Assembly (NCBI GenBank): GCA_964424545.1
Contig: CAYRJN010000007.1
Span: 1-41,243, forward strand
Origin: JAUVIB01 sp964424545
GTDB lineage: Bacteria > Calditrichota > Calditrichia > Calditrichales > Calditrichaceae
DNA length: 41,243 bases
Direction of reading: 5' to 3'
The notes under the pieces were generated by a model. That model worked only from the letters and a program-made list of their open reading frames with translations. It had not been told where the DNA came from and ran no database searches. Both the position numbers and the translations under genes were made by a program. Shown one piece after another: positions 15,302 to 23,479 of the stretch (its first letter is position 1; each line of letters starts with the position of its first letter).

Positions 15302-16801
15302 ATGTTACATGGAATTGATTATTTTATTGTAATGGCTTATATGGTCGGGATTCTTATTCTGGGATATTATTTTAAGAATTTTGTCAGTACATCCGAAGAT
15401 TATTTTCTCGGCGGCCGTACATTGCCGTTCTGGGCTATCGGCATGTCAATCGTCGTTTCCGATATCGGAGCGATGGATTTTGTCGGCGTATCCGGACAGG
15501 CTTACCGTTATGGCATATCGGTGGGAAATTTTGACTGGATAGGATCGGTTCCGGCCATGCTGCTCGCGGCCTTTGTATTTGTCCCCTATTTTTGGAAAGG
15601 GAAAATGTATACCATTCCCGAATTCCTTGGACGGCGATATAATAAGTATGTGCGTACTTTGGCCTCTCTAACATGGATAATCTTTTTTGCTTTTGATCTT
15701 GGCGTTATGTTTTGGGCGACCGGTGTTTTTCTATACGAATTAATGGGCTGGCCCATTTGGGTTTCCATTATAGCAACAGCGGGCGTCGTCGGTCTTTATA
15801 CCTATTTCGGAGGTATTACGGCTGTGGTTATGACCGATGTCGTGCAGATGATTATCATGTTTATCGGCGGTTTTACATTGCTCTTCCTCGGATTGCATGC
15901 CGTTGGCGGCTGGGAAGGACTGGTAGCGAAGATACACGGAATGGGCGACGCTTATAAACATCATTTCGAGCTGGTACAGCCGGTGGATACCAAAACGCCT
16001 TTTCCTTGGACGGGCATTTTATTCGGTTTGACCTTTGTAATGGCCAATGCGTATATGATCGGCAATCAGGCTATCGTACAGCGTTGTCTTACGGCCAAAA
16101 ACGAATGGCATGCCAAAGCCAGTATGATTTTCGCCTCCTTTTTGAAGATGTTCATTCCGCTGTTGGTTTTATTCCCGGGAATGATCGCTTTGGTATTGTA
16201 TCCTAATTTACCCGATGGCGATAATGCTTTGCCGAGACTGATTAAAAATACGTTGCCCCCAGGTTTAATCGGTCTGATTTTTTCCGCTTTTTTTGCCGGC
16301 TTAATGTCCAGTATCGATTCCATGTTAAATTCAACCGCTACATTATGGACAAAAGATATTTACGAACCTTTCATCAAAAAGAATGCGCCGGATAGTCATT
16401 ATCTGCTCGTCGGAAAAGTCGTAACCGTTGTATTATTAATTGTAGGGATCATTACGGCTCCCGTCAGCAGTTGGTTTCCGGGTATTTATGTGGCTATTCA
16501 GACATTTCTTTCCTTTTTTCAGGGGCCGGTGTTCTCGATACTGTTGCTCGGTATTTTCTGGAAGTGCACTACGCAATGGGGCGGATTGTTCGGTTTGGTC
16601 GGCGGTATAATCGTATCCATTACCTTATATCTGTTTAAGGGGAGCCTTTTTACAATCGAGGATCCGTTCTTATACGTTTCCTGGTGGTCATTTTTAGCCG
16701 GATTTGTTATTACAATAGTTGTCAGTCTCTTTACAAAGCCTTACGAAGATAAATATTTGTACGGTTTAGTATACCGGCTGCAGGAACGTCAACAAGGATA
16801 A
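15302..16801 (+). CDS. Sodium/solute symporter (SSS family)
   Basis: 499 residues and very hydrophobic, with about 13 likely membrane segments; an inner-membrane carrier that uses the sodium gradient. Family features include the N-terminal segment ending YFLGGRTLPFWAIG, the conserved DFVGVSGQAYRYG region, and GLMSSIDSMLNSTATLWTKDIY in the second half, a typical SSS signature near the sodium site. Clustering with sugar enzymes suggests a sugar, sugar acid or cyclitol substrate, but sequence alone does not fix it. GAGGAGAG precedes the ATG. It is followed within 14 bases by the first of two tiny membrane proteins, apparently one transcription unit with the gene at 14142. Confidence 0.92.
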   Translation: MLHGIDYFIVMAYMVGILILGYYFKNFVSTSEDYFLGGRTLPFWAIGMSIVVSDIGAMDFVGVSGQAYRYGISVGNFDWIGSVPAMLLAAFVFVPYFWKGKMYTIPEFLGRRYNKYVRTLASLTWIIFFAFDLGVMFWATGVFLYELMGWPIWVSIIATAGVVGLYTYFGGITAVVMTDVVQMIIMFIGGFTLLFLGLHAVGGWEGLVAKIHGMGDAYKHHFELVQPVDTKTPFPWTGILFGLTFVMANAYMIGNQAIVQRCLTAKNEWHAKASMIFASFLKMFIPLLVLFPGMIALVLYPNLPDGDNALPRLIKNTLPPGLIGLIFSAFFAGLMSSIDSMLNSTATLWTKDIYEPFIKKNAPDSHYLLVGKVVTVVLLIVGIITAPVSSWFPGIYVAIQTFLSFFQGPVFSILLLGIFWKCTTQWGGLFGLVGGIIVSITLYLFKGSLFTIEDPFLYVSWWSFLAGFVITIVVSLFTKPYEDKYLYGLVYRLQERQQG

Positions 16802-16815
16802 GGGAGGAAATAGAA

Positions 16816-17025
16816 ATGTTAAATTTTGATTGGTTAGCGTGGTTAACCATGGAGGAAGCCAAAGGTGTTTTTCTCGGTTTGTTTTTTTTGATTGGCGTAT
16901 TGATTGTTTTATTACCGCGTGAATATATTTATGAAGGTATCGAGCATCCAAGATGGTACCATAATTTGAAATTATGGAGCGTCGGCGTTCTGTTGTTCAT
17001 CGGATTTGTTTATTATATCTTTTAA
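16816..17025 (+). CDS. Small membrane protein, 69 residues
   Basis: Two hydrophobic stretches (about residues 16-33 and 52-68) suggest two membrane passes with a short charged loop (REYIYEGIEHPRWYHNLKLW). The strong ribosome site GGGAGGAAATAG and the 14-base gap after the symporter gene support real translation in the same operon. I do not recognise the family. Position suggests an accessory or stabilising subunit of the symporter, which is inference only. Confidence 0.75.
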   Translation: MLNFDWLAWLTMEEAKGVFLGLFFLIGVLIVLLPREYIYEGIEHPRWYHNLKLWSVGVLLFIGFVYYIF

Positions 17026-17038
17026 GGAGTGTTTAATT

Positions 17039-17266
17039 ATGAATAATGAGGATAAAGCCAAGATAGTATCGGCCAAAATTAACAACGTGTTAGGGCTGTT
17101 TATTTTATTTTTTGGAGCCGTAATTTTGATCGCGATCGTTTTCACGGAAACAACTATCGGCCAATTAACAAATCTTGTTGCCGGCTTGATTCTTGTGTTA
17201 ACAGGCGCGGGGATGATGATTTTTGCTAAAAAGAAAATAAATACAATAAATAATCAGTCTTCATAG
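17039..17266 (+). CDS. Small membrane protein, 75 residues
   Basis: The start is ATG 17039, chosen because AAGGAG (overlapping the previous stop) lies about ten bases upstream; a longer reading from 17006 would run back into the preceding gene. Two hydrophobic segments (about residues 18-36 and 45-62) sit between a charged N-terminus (MNNEDKAKIVSAK) and a KKKINTINNQSS tail, so the predicted form is a two-pass inner-membrane protein. Family not recognised. It is the last gene of the symporter operon and a candidate partner of the symporter or of the 69-residue protein. Confidence 0.7.
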   Translation: MNNEDKAKIVSAKINNVLGLFILFFGAVILIAIVFTETTIGQLTNLVAGLILVLTGAGMMIFAKKKINTINNQSS

Positions 17267-17634
17267 ATTTTTTATAAGAATAAAACTTTATAAATAGAAA
17301 TAATGCAATGGAAGAATTTTAAATGATTATTTTTCTTTTCGGCAGTGCAAAAAAATACTCCAAATTGGTCTTTTGATTTCTTACAGCTTTGAGAAAAATA
17401 TTTTTGCGGAATCGTTTAAAGATTTTTCCGTTTTGATTTTGTATCATCGGAAAAGTGTAAAAACGTTGTTAAGCGGGAATGGCAAAGATAATGATTAATA
17501 ATTATAGCAATATTTTTTGAAATTCGGAGACGATTAGATGTCGTTTTTTGTCGAAAATCATTTTTTAATTTTATATACCGTTTAAATTTGCCGTATTGTG
17601 TTGAAATTAAATTTGGCAAATCTATAAGGATGTT
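17267..17634. other. Intergenic region, leader of the DUF3078 gene
   Basis: About 370 bases with no coding frame I trust. Near its end, ATTTGCC (17586-17592) and GGCAAAT (17615-17621) form a seven-pair inverted repeat just before the AAGGA ribosome site of the next gene. It could affect translation or be a protein site. No clear terminator for the symporter operon is visible. Confidence 0.5.
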
Positions 17635-18507
17635 ATGAAAAGAATAGTATTCATAACCTTTTTTATTACCTTGTACAGTACTTCCGTAATGGCGCAGGCA
17701 GAATTATTTAAAAACCAATCGAAAATATTCAATAAACAGAAAAAAATTGACAAGCTTAAGCATGGTTGGAATAATGAATTAATTGCCACGCTACATCTGA
17801 CCCAAACGGCTTATCACAAATGGCAATCAGGTGGTTCGGATTTGCTGGTGTGGTATCTTAGAAGTAACGGAAGTTTCATTTTCGATACGACGCTATGGAA
17901 TTGGGCGAATGACGCCAGCGTTGTAGTCGGATTTTCCAAACAAGGCAGCGACGAAATAAGAAAAATAAGCGACCAGATTTTGTGGGAATCGGTGCTTACC
18001 TATAAAAATAAAAAATATTTAAATCCATATTTTTCATTGGATTTAAGGACACAAACAGGGCCTTCTTACGATTATAACGGAGAAAGAAAGATTATGGTAT
18101 CCAGTTTTTTCGATCCCGCTTATATTATAAACGGTCTCGGTATTGGTTATAATCCGCAGAAAACGTTTAGAACGCGTTTCGGTTTAGCTATGCGCACCAT
18201 TGCCACCCGCTATTTTCATAATTATGCCGAAGGCCGTAAAATGAAGTTTGATTCGGGTATGCAATGGAGTAGCTATTTGGAAAAGCGTTTCAATAAAAGA
18301 TTTATGATAAGATCGAGGTTGCAAATATTCTCTTCATTTGATAAAATAGAAGACGGCAATGTTTCATGGGATACGCATTTTGAGGCTTCCATTACCAAAT
18401 ATGTTATTGTCAATTTACAAGTTTATATGATACTTGACGCTAATGTTTCCCCTTATACACAGATAAAAGAGGTGCTTAGCGTAGCTTTAAAATATAAGTT
18501 TATTTAA
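17635..18507 (+). CDS. DUF3078-type outer-membrane protein
   Basis: 290 residues with a signal peptide (about 1-20, ending VMAQA). After it comes KLKHGWNNELIATLHLTQTAYHKWQSGGSDLL, the GW...WxxGG pattern of DUF3078, followed by alternating beta-strand-like segments and an aromatic C-terminus (VALKYKFI), as expected of an outer-membrane beta barrel. Function is unknown for the family, which is common in Bacteroidota and relatives. It lies 27 bases before the phosphofructokinase gene and is probably the first gene of a three-gene operon. A link between this barrel and sugar metabolism is not known. Confidence 0.8.
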   Translation: MKRIVFITFFITLYSTSVMAQAELFKNQSKIFNKQKKIDKLKHGWNNELIATLHLTQTAYHKWQSGGSDLLVWYLRSNGSFIFDTTLWNWANDASVVVGFSKQGSDEIRKISDQILWESVLTYKNKKYLNPYFSLDLRTQTGPSYDYNGERKIMVSSFFDPAYIINGLGIGYNPQKTFRTRFGLAMRTIATRYFHNYAEGRKMKFDSGMQWSSYLEKRFNKRFMIRSRLQIFSSFDKIEDGNVSWDTHFEASITKYVIVNLQVYMILDANVSPYTQIKEVLSVALKYKFI

Positions 18508-18534
18508 TCGGATAACAAAACAGGAGTTATTATT

Positions 18535-19719
18535 ATGAATGGAAACGCAATCATCGGGCAGTCTGGCGGCCCTACTTCGGTTATAAATTCAAGCTTGTGC
18601 GGCGTGATTCAAAAAGCAGCGCAGTCAAAAAATATCGATAAAATTTACGGTATGCGTTTTGCCATAGAAGGGTTTTTAAATAATGAAATTATCGATTTAA
18701 GCGCTGTCGATGCTAAGGTAATTGAAGGGTTGCGACATACGCCCGGATCGGCGCTTGGCTCTTGTCGGCATAAATTGCAAGAAGAAGACCTACCGGTCAT
18801 TTTGGAATTGTTTAAAAAGTATGATATCCGCTATTTCTTTTTAATCGGTGGAAACGATACGATGGATACGATTCACAGAGTAGAAGCTTATTGTAAAGAA
18901 AAAAATTATAATTTAATCGGAGTCGGGGTTCCAAAAACCGTGGATAACGATTTGTTCGGTACCGATCATACGCCCGGTTTTGCTTCCGCCGCCCGCTATG
19001 TGGCCCTCTCCACGCAACAGGGCGGCATATTAGCAAGCGATATGCAGCGTGTGGATAAGTTTGTTATTCAACAAACGGTAGGCCGCGACGCCGGCTGGTT
19101 AGCCGCTTCTTCGGCTATGGCGCGTAAAAGAGAAGGCGATGCGCCGCATTTGATTTATATGCCGGAAAGACCGCTGAATAGAGAAAACGTATTAAATGAC
19201 GTAAAAACCGTTATTGATAAATACGGCTGGGCGTCTATTGTTTGCGGCGAAGGTATTACATGGGAAGACGGCACGCCCGTTTCCGCTTCTCAGGCAAAAG
19301 ATAAATTCTCCAATGTAGAATTCGGTGCCATGGGCGGATCCAGCGCGGCTCTTAATCTGCATCAGTTAATCAGCAATGAGTTCGGTTATCGCGGCGAGTT
19401 CCAGATTACAGAATCTCTGCCGATGAGCGCCATTGACCGAGCCAGCGAAGTGGATTTGGAGGAAGCCTATCAATGCGGACTTAAAGCGGTTGAGCTTGCC
19501 GACGAAGGCGTAACGGGCGTTATGGTGTCTATGGTAAGAGAATCAAACGATCCGTATAAGATTGTTTATAAAACGGCTTCCTTATCCGATGTAGCTATAA
19601 AAGCCAAACCCATGCCGGAGGAGTATATTGCCGAATGTGGAACGGATGTTACACAAGCGTTCATTGATTATTTAAAACCTCTTATCGGCTCCTTTCCAAC
19701 TTATTCCATACTAAGATAG
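18535..19719 (+). CDS. Pyrophosphate-dependent 6-phosphofructokinase
   Basis: Phosphorylates fructose 6-phosphate, probably with pyrophosphate. The 394-residue product starts with the nucleotide/PPi loop IIGQSGGPTSVINSS. The donor-deciding positions are GGNDT (Asp108, where ATP enzymes have Gly) and PKTVDND (Lys134, where ATP enzymes have Gly). Both fit the PPi type, although GGNDT replaces the commoner GGDDS. QQTVGRDAGWLAA and GGSSAALN are also present. CAGGAG precedes the ATG. The gene lies 12 bases before aldose 1-epimerase, so the pair feeds sugars into reversible, energy-saving glycolysis. Donor choice is inferred from these residues. Confidence 0.9.
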   Translation: MNGNAIIGQSGGPTSVINSSLCGVIQKAAQSKNIDKIYGMRFAIEGFLNNEIIDLSAVDAKVIEGLRHTPGSALGSCRHKLQEEDLPVILELFKKYDIRYFFLIGGNDTMDTIHRVEAYCKEKNYNLIGVGVPKTVDNDLFGTDHTPGFASAARYVALSTQQGGILASDMQRVDKFVIQQTVGRDAGWLAASSAMARKREGDAPHLIYMPERPLNRENVLNDVKTVIDKYGWASIVCGEGITWEDGTPVSASQAKDKFSNVEFGAMGGSSAALNLHQLISNEFGYRGEFQITESLPMSAIDRASEVDLEEAYQCGLKAVELADEGVTGVMVSMVRESNDPYKIVYKTASLSDVAIKAKPMPEEYIAECGTDVTQAFIDYLKPLIGSFPTYSILR

Positions 19720-19731
19720 GAGGCGCTGTTT

Positions 19732-20688
19732 ATGTATGAAATAGTAAAAAAGACGGTTGAGGGTTATGATGTGCTTTGTTTGCAGAATGCGCAACGCGAA
19801 ACGTATGTGGATATTGTTCCCGCTCTTGGGGGTACCGTTGCGGCCATTGTGCTGCGTAGCCCCAAAGACGCCGTGCGTAATGTTCTTTACGGGGACACGG
19901 CAAAAGCCATAAAAACGGAAATCGGCGGTTATGCGGGTCGGATTTTATTCCCCTATAATGATCGTATCCCGGAGGGAAAATATGTTTATAAGGATAAAAC
20001 GTATCAACTGCCTTGTAACAGCCGCCGCGGCGACGGTTCTATCCACGGCTTGATTTATAACAGAGCGTTAAAAGAAGTAGACAGAATAAGCGACCCCGAT
20101 AAAGCCAAACTGACGCTTTTAGCGGAATTAAAAGAAAGTGATTTCCCCGAAGGTTATCCTTTTAATATGTTGCTTCTCTTGACCTATATTCTCGATGAAA
20201 AGGGATTCTCTATAAAGTTTAAAATTAGCAATAATGGTAAAAAAACAGCACCATTAGCTATGGGCTGGCATCCCTATTTTGCTTTGGACGGGAGGGCGGA
20301 TAACTGGTCGTTTTATCATAAAGGTGAAAAATATATAGAAGTCGCAGAGAATTTAATTCCGACCGGCAATAGGCCGTTCGTAAAAGGGACGATTTTTGAT
20401 TTCTCCGCTGGTAAAACTTTTGGGGCGGACGAATATGATATTGCCCTTACGGCTCCGGATGATGGATTTATGCGTCTTTCGGACGGTAAGCTTCATATCG
20501 ATATGATTTTTGATGCGGCTTTTTTTAAATACACGCAAATTTATATTCCGCCTTCAAGAAAGGGCGTGGCGATTGAACCGGTCAGCGCGGCAACCAATGC
20601 CTTTAACGATGGTTCTCTCGGCTTAATTGAAGTGCCTCCCGAAGAGGAGATAGAATCTTTTCTAATAATCCGGCTTAATGAAGAATAA
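19732..20688 (+). CDS. Aldose 1-epimerase (galactose mutarotase family)
   Basis: Interconverts the alpha and beta anomers of aldoses. The 318-residue product has the family pattern: LGGTVAAIVL near the N-terminus, DGSIHGLIYN with a catalytic-type His, MGWHPYFALDG with the second His, and VAIEPVSAATNAFND with the C-terminal catalytic Glu. There is no signal peptide, so it is cytoplasmic. AGGAGG lies just before the ATG and only 12 bases separate it from the phosphofructokinase gene; a strong terminator follows. It may prefer a hexose such as glucose, galactose or mannose; the exact sugar is unknown. Confidence 0.88.
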   Translation: MYEIVKKTVEGYDVLCLQNAQRETYVDIVPALGGTVAAIVLRSPKDAVRNVLYGDTAKAIKTEIGGYAGRILFPYNDRIPEGKYVYKDKTYQLPCNSRRGDGSIHGLIYNRALKEVDRISDPDKAKLTLLAELKESDFPEGYPFNMLLLLTYILDEKGFSIKFKISNNGKKTAPLAMGWHPYFALDGRADNWSFYHKGEKYIEVAENLIPTGNRPFVKGTIFDFSAGKTFGADEYDIALTAPDDGFMRLSDGKLHIDMIFDAAFFKYTQIYIPPSRKGVAIEPVSAATNAFNDGSLGLIEVPPEEEIESFLIIRLNEE

Positions 20689-20722
20689 AAAAAAGGGCGT
20701 AAATATTGCGCCCTTTTCATTT
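20689..20722 (+). terminator. Rho-independent terminator of the DUF3078-PFK-epimerase operon
   Basis: AAGGGCG (20693-20699) pairs with CGCCCTT (20709-20715) around a nine-base loop and is followed by a T-rich tail. An A run precedes it, so it may also act weakly from the other strand. Confidence 0.85.
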
Positions 20723-20733
20723 ATAAAAAAGAA

Positions 20734-20792
20734 AGAGCCGGAAAAATGGAGGCAACAATGATAGTTAGGAATTGTTGCAAAATACCAGCTCT
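20734..20792. other. Two-part hairpin in the convergent gap
   Basis: GCAACAAT (20752-20759) and ATTGTTGC (20771-20778) form a perfect eight-pair stem. An outer AGAGC (20734-20738) pairs with GCTCT (20788-20792). It lies between two terminators, in a gap of about 360 bases (20689-21049) with no gene. It could be a small structured RNA or a degraded element. Nothing else is identified in this gap. Confidence 0.3.
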
Positions 20793-21002
20793 CTCAAACT
20801 GTTGTTAGAGAAACTATTAAACTATCGATAATGTTCCCGAATCTATTAAAAAAAACGGAAAAAATTGTGATTTAGGATAATTTTTTTCGTTTTTCAGAGT
20901 GAAACGGATTCGCTAAACGGAGTTTATAAGAGGCTGTATGGGTTTTAATAATAGCCATATCGGGTTAAGCGCCTATATAATTTCAAGAGGAGCATAATGA
21001 AA

Positions 21003-21034
21003 AAAGCCCCGATTTTATATTAAAGCGAGGCTTT
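21003..21034 (-). terminator. Terminator of the minus-strand amino-sugar operon
   Basis: On the plus strand AAAGCCCCG (21003-21011) faces CGAGGCTTT (21026-21034), a nine-base stem with one mismatch. The A run before it becomes the T tail on the minus strand, just past the Gfo/Idh stop. Confidence 0.7.
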
Positions 21035-21049
21035 GAACGATAATAGACA

Positions 21050-22054
21050 TTATAGGTCGACGGCCCTATTTTCTTGAGCGGAACGATAGGCGGCGTCAAC
21101 AATTTGCATAACGATTTGTCCCTCTTTAATACCCGGAGTAGGGGTTTTACGGTTGCGCATACATTCTACGAAATGACACATCTGGCGTGTGTAAATTATT
21201 TGATCGCAATGCTCGGCGCGTTCAGGCAGCTCGGGTTTAAAATCGCCTGTTTTGTTGTTGATCTTTAACTTCAACTCTGTGGGGAAGATACTGGCGTACC
21301 CTTCTTTTCCGAAAAGCCGAGTCGCCGCTTCGGGACCGTCCGCATAGGGATGCCACCAACCGCTCTCAATCATCGAAACAGTTCCGTTATCCCAAGTAAT
21401 CATAATAAGGCCGGTATCGTCTACATCATAATCGCCGAATTGAGTACTGATTTTTGCATATACCTGCTTCGGCTGGGGATCGCCAAGCAAATAGCGTACC
21501 GTATCGATGGCGTGTACGCCCATATCGGCCAACGCGCCACCGCCGGCCAGCTCTTTTTTGGTAAACCAGCCTTCCGGTCCCCAATTGGTATGTATACCGT
21601 ATCCTTTGGTCTTTATGATTTTTCCGAGCGCTTCGGAATCAATGATTCCTTTTATGTAATTAACATCGGTATCGAATCGCCACATATGACCAACCATAAC
21701 CGATTTATGCTGTTTTTCCGCTTCGGCTTTAACCTTTTCCGCTTCTTCGTTATTCATTGCGAGAGGTTTCTCTACAAAAACATCCTTGCCGTTTTTTAGA
21801 AATTCGATGGCATAGGGCGCATGGTATCTGTTGGGCAGAGCAAGGATAACGCCGTCAATTGATTTGTCTTTTGTCAGGCTTAGGGCGTCGTCGGTTGCCT
21901 TTTCAATATCATATTTCTTTGCAAATTCCTGCGCAACGCTTAGTGGTATGGCGGCAACGGCGGCGATGGATACGTTCTTTTGTTGTAATAAGCCACGTGC
22001 ATGATAATCGGCAATAAAACCGGCGCCGATTAAAGCAATATTTAGTTTTTTCAT
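21050..22054 (-). CDS. Gfo/Idh/MocA-family NAD(P)-dependent oxidoreductase
   Basis: 334 residues, predicted cytoplasmic. The dinucleotide loop IALIGAGFIADYHARGL is at the N-terminus. DVFVEKPLAMN carries the family's EKP lysine, and GGGALADMGVHAIDTVRYL contains the GxxxDxGxHxID active-site Asp and His. The family oxidises or reduces hydroxyls of sugars, cyclitols or sugar nucleotides. It is the last gene of a four-gene minus-strand operon, 48 bases after a DegT-type aminotransferase. In that context it could supply or use a keto sugar. GAGGAAAG precedes the ATG. The exact substrate cannot be read from sequence. Confidence 0.9.
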   Translation of the reverse strand: MKKLNIALIGAGFIADYHARGLLQQKNVSIAAVAAIPLSVAQEFAKKYDIEKATDDALSLTKDKSIDGVILALPNRYHAPYAIEFLKNGKDVFVEKPLAMNNEEAEKVKAEAEKQHKSVMVGHMWRFDTDVNYIKGIIDSEALGKIIKTKGYGIHTNWGPEGWFTKKELAGGGALADMGVHAIDTVRYLLGDPQPKQVYAKISTQFGDYDVDDTGLIMITWDNGTVSMIESGWWHPYADGPEAATRLFGKEGYASIFPTELKLKINNKTGDFKPELPERAEHCDQIIYTRQMCHFVECMRNRKTPTPGIKEGQIVMQIVDAAYRSAQENRAVDL

Positions 22055-22102
22055 ATCAATTTCTTTCCTCTAATGATTTAGGTTAATCCGTTATTCAAAA
22101 AA

Positions 22103-23380
22103 CTATTTTAATTCATCCGCATTATCGTAAATTTTTTTTATCGCTTCGACAATAATATCCATATCCGTTTTATCGCCCATCAAAATGGAATGATGCATGC
22201 AAACCGATTGTTCCTTATAAACTTTTTCGCAAATAGGTAAATTAAACCGTGCCGGATTAATGGCTTCCCAGTATTCCTCGCTGAGTTTATGGCGCGACGG
22301 TTTGGTCAGGGGAACGTAAAGCGCGCATTTATTCAAAGGTTCATAACTTGGTTCCACCTCTACGCCCAGCTCTTTTTCCAGAGCCTTGCGGAATTTATCG
22401 ACTGCTAAACCCTTAAATTCTTCCGCGTAGTAACGAAATGAAAAATTAAAATAGGCTTCAAGCGTTTCGCGCTCGTCCCTTCTCATAGGTTGAACACCGG
22501 GCAGTTCGGCTAATTTTTTGTTAAGATAAACGGCATTTCTATCACGAACGCGGTTTTGTTCCGGCAGTCTTTTGAGTCCCTCCACAAGAATAGCCGCCTG
22601 AAAATCCGTTATCCGATAATTTCCCGATTGAATAAAATTACCTTCATCGCTGTAAACGCCGGCGCCTTTATTTGCGTCTTCTTCTTCCGGTTCCGGCCGT
22701 CTGCCGCAGTTGCGCAAAGCGTCAAGTTTTTCAGCCACTTCGGGATCGCTGGTAGTTAAGGCACCACCTTCTCCGGCCGTCATAATTTTGGAAAGTTGAA
22801 AACTAAAACTTCCTACATCGCCGATGCTGCCCGCTTTTTGTCCCTTCCATTCGCCGCCGTGTTTGTGTGCGCAGTCTTCTATAACTCTTAAATTATGCTT
22901 TTTGGCAATTTCCATAACAGCGTCCATATCGGCAAAACTGCCGTAAAGGTGCACGGGAACGATCGCTTTAGTACGTGGTGTAATGGCTTCTTCTATCTTA
23001 GCGGGATCGATACACCAAGTATCTTCAAAAACATCAACCAAAACGGGCGTGGCGTTTACGTCCACGATGGTCGCTGCCGTTGCCTGCCAGGTAAGTCCGG
23101 GTAAAATTACTTCATCGCCAAATCCGATACCCAGCGATTCAAGGGCAAGTTGCAGCGTTATTGTGCCGTTTGCTGCCAGTACGGAATATTTTGTGCCGAT
23201 AAATTTTGCCCATTCGCGATTAAATTCGCGCTCCTTTTTCCCGTTATAGGACCATTCTCCGCTTCTTAATACTTCAAGCAGGGCTTTCTCTTCGCTATCA
23301 TCCCAAACTGGCCACTTAGGCCACGGATTAATGTTTATGTCTCTAAGCGGCTGACCGCCATTGATTGCCAGTTTCCCCAT
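22103..23380 (-). CDS. DegT/DnrJ/EryC1-family PLP aminotransferase
   Basis: 425 residues. The N-terminus LAINGGQPLRD plus PWPKWPVWDD, with LRSGEWSY after it, resembles the subgroup of scyllo-inosamine, 2-deoxy-scyllo-inosose and AHBA-type enzymes. AANGTITLQLAL, VIEDCAHKHGG (PLP-ring Asp) and FSFQLSKIMTAGEGGALTT with the Schiff-base Lys are all present. Such enzymes aminate keto sugars or cyclitols using Glu or Gln, or run in reverse. Flanked by two Gfo/Idh dehydrogenases and a CsxA-like GH2 glycosidase, it probably handles an amino sugar; direction (making or breaking) is unknown. CAGGAGA lies eight bases before the ATG. Confidence 0.9.
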   Translation of the reverse strand: MGKLAINGGQPLRDININPWPKWPVWDDSEEKALLEVLRSGEWSYNGKKEREFNREWAKFIGTKYSVLAANGTITLQLALESLGIGFGDEVILPGLTWQATAATIVDVNATPVLVDVFEDTWCIDPAKIEEAITPRTKAIVPVHLYGSFADMDAVMEIAKKHNLRVIEDCAHKHGGEWKGQKAGSIGDVGSFSFQLSKIMTAGEGGALTTSDPEVAEKLDALRNCGRRPEPEEEDANKGAGVYSDEGNFIQSGNYRITDFQAAILVEGLKRLPEQNRVRDRNAVYLNKKLAELPGVQPMRRDERETLEAYFNFSFRYYAEEFKGLAVDKFRKALEKELGVEVEPSYEPLNKCALYVPLTKPSRHKLSEEYWEAINPARFNLPICEKVYKEQSVCMHHSILMGDKTDMDIIVEAIKKIYDNADELK

Positions 23381-23479
23381 AATTAAATTCTCCTGTTTAT
23401 CATCAAAAAATATTCACATTGTTTTTTATTTATTTTTACTATCGGTATTATTTCGTTTTTGAAAAGAAGGATGAAATAA

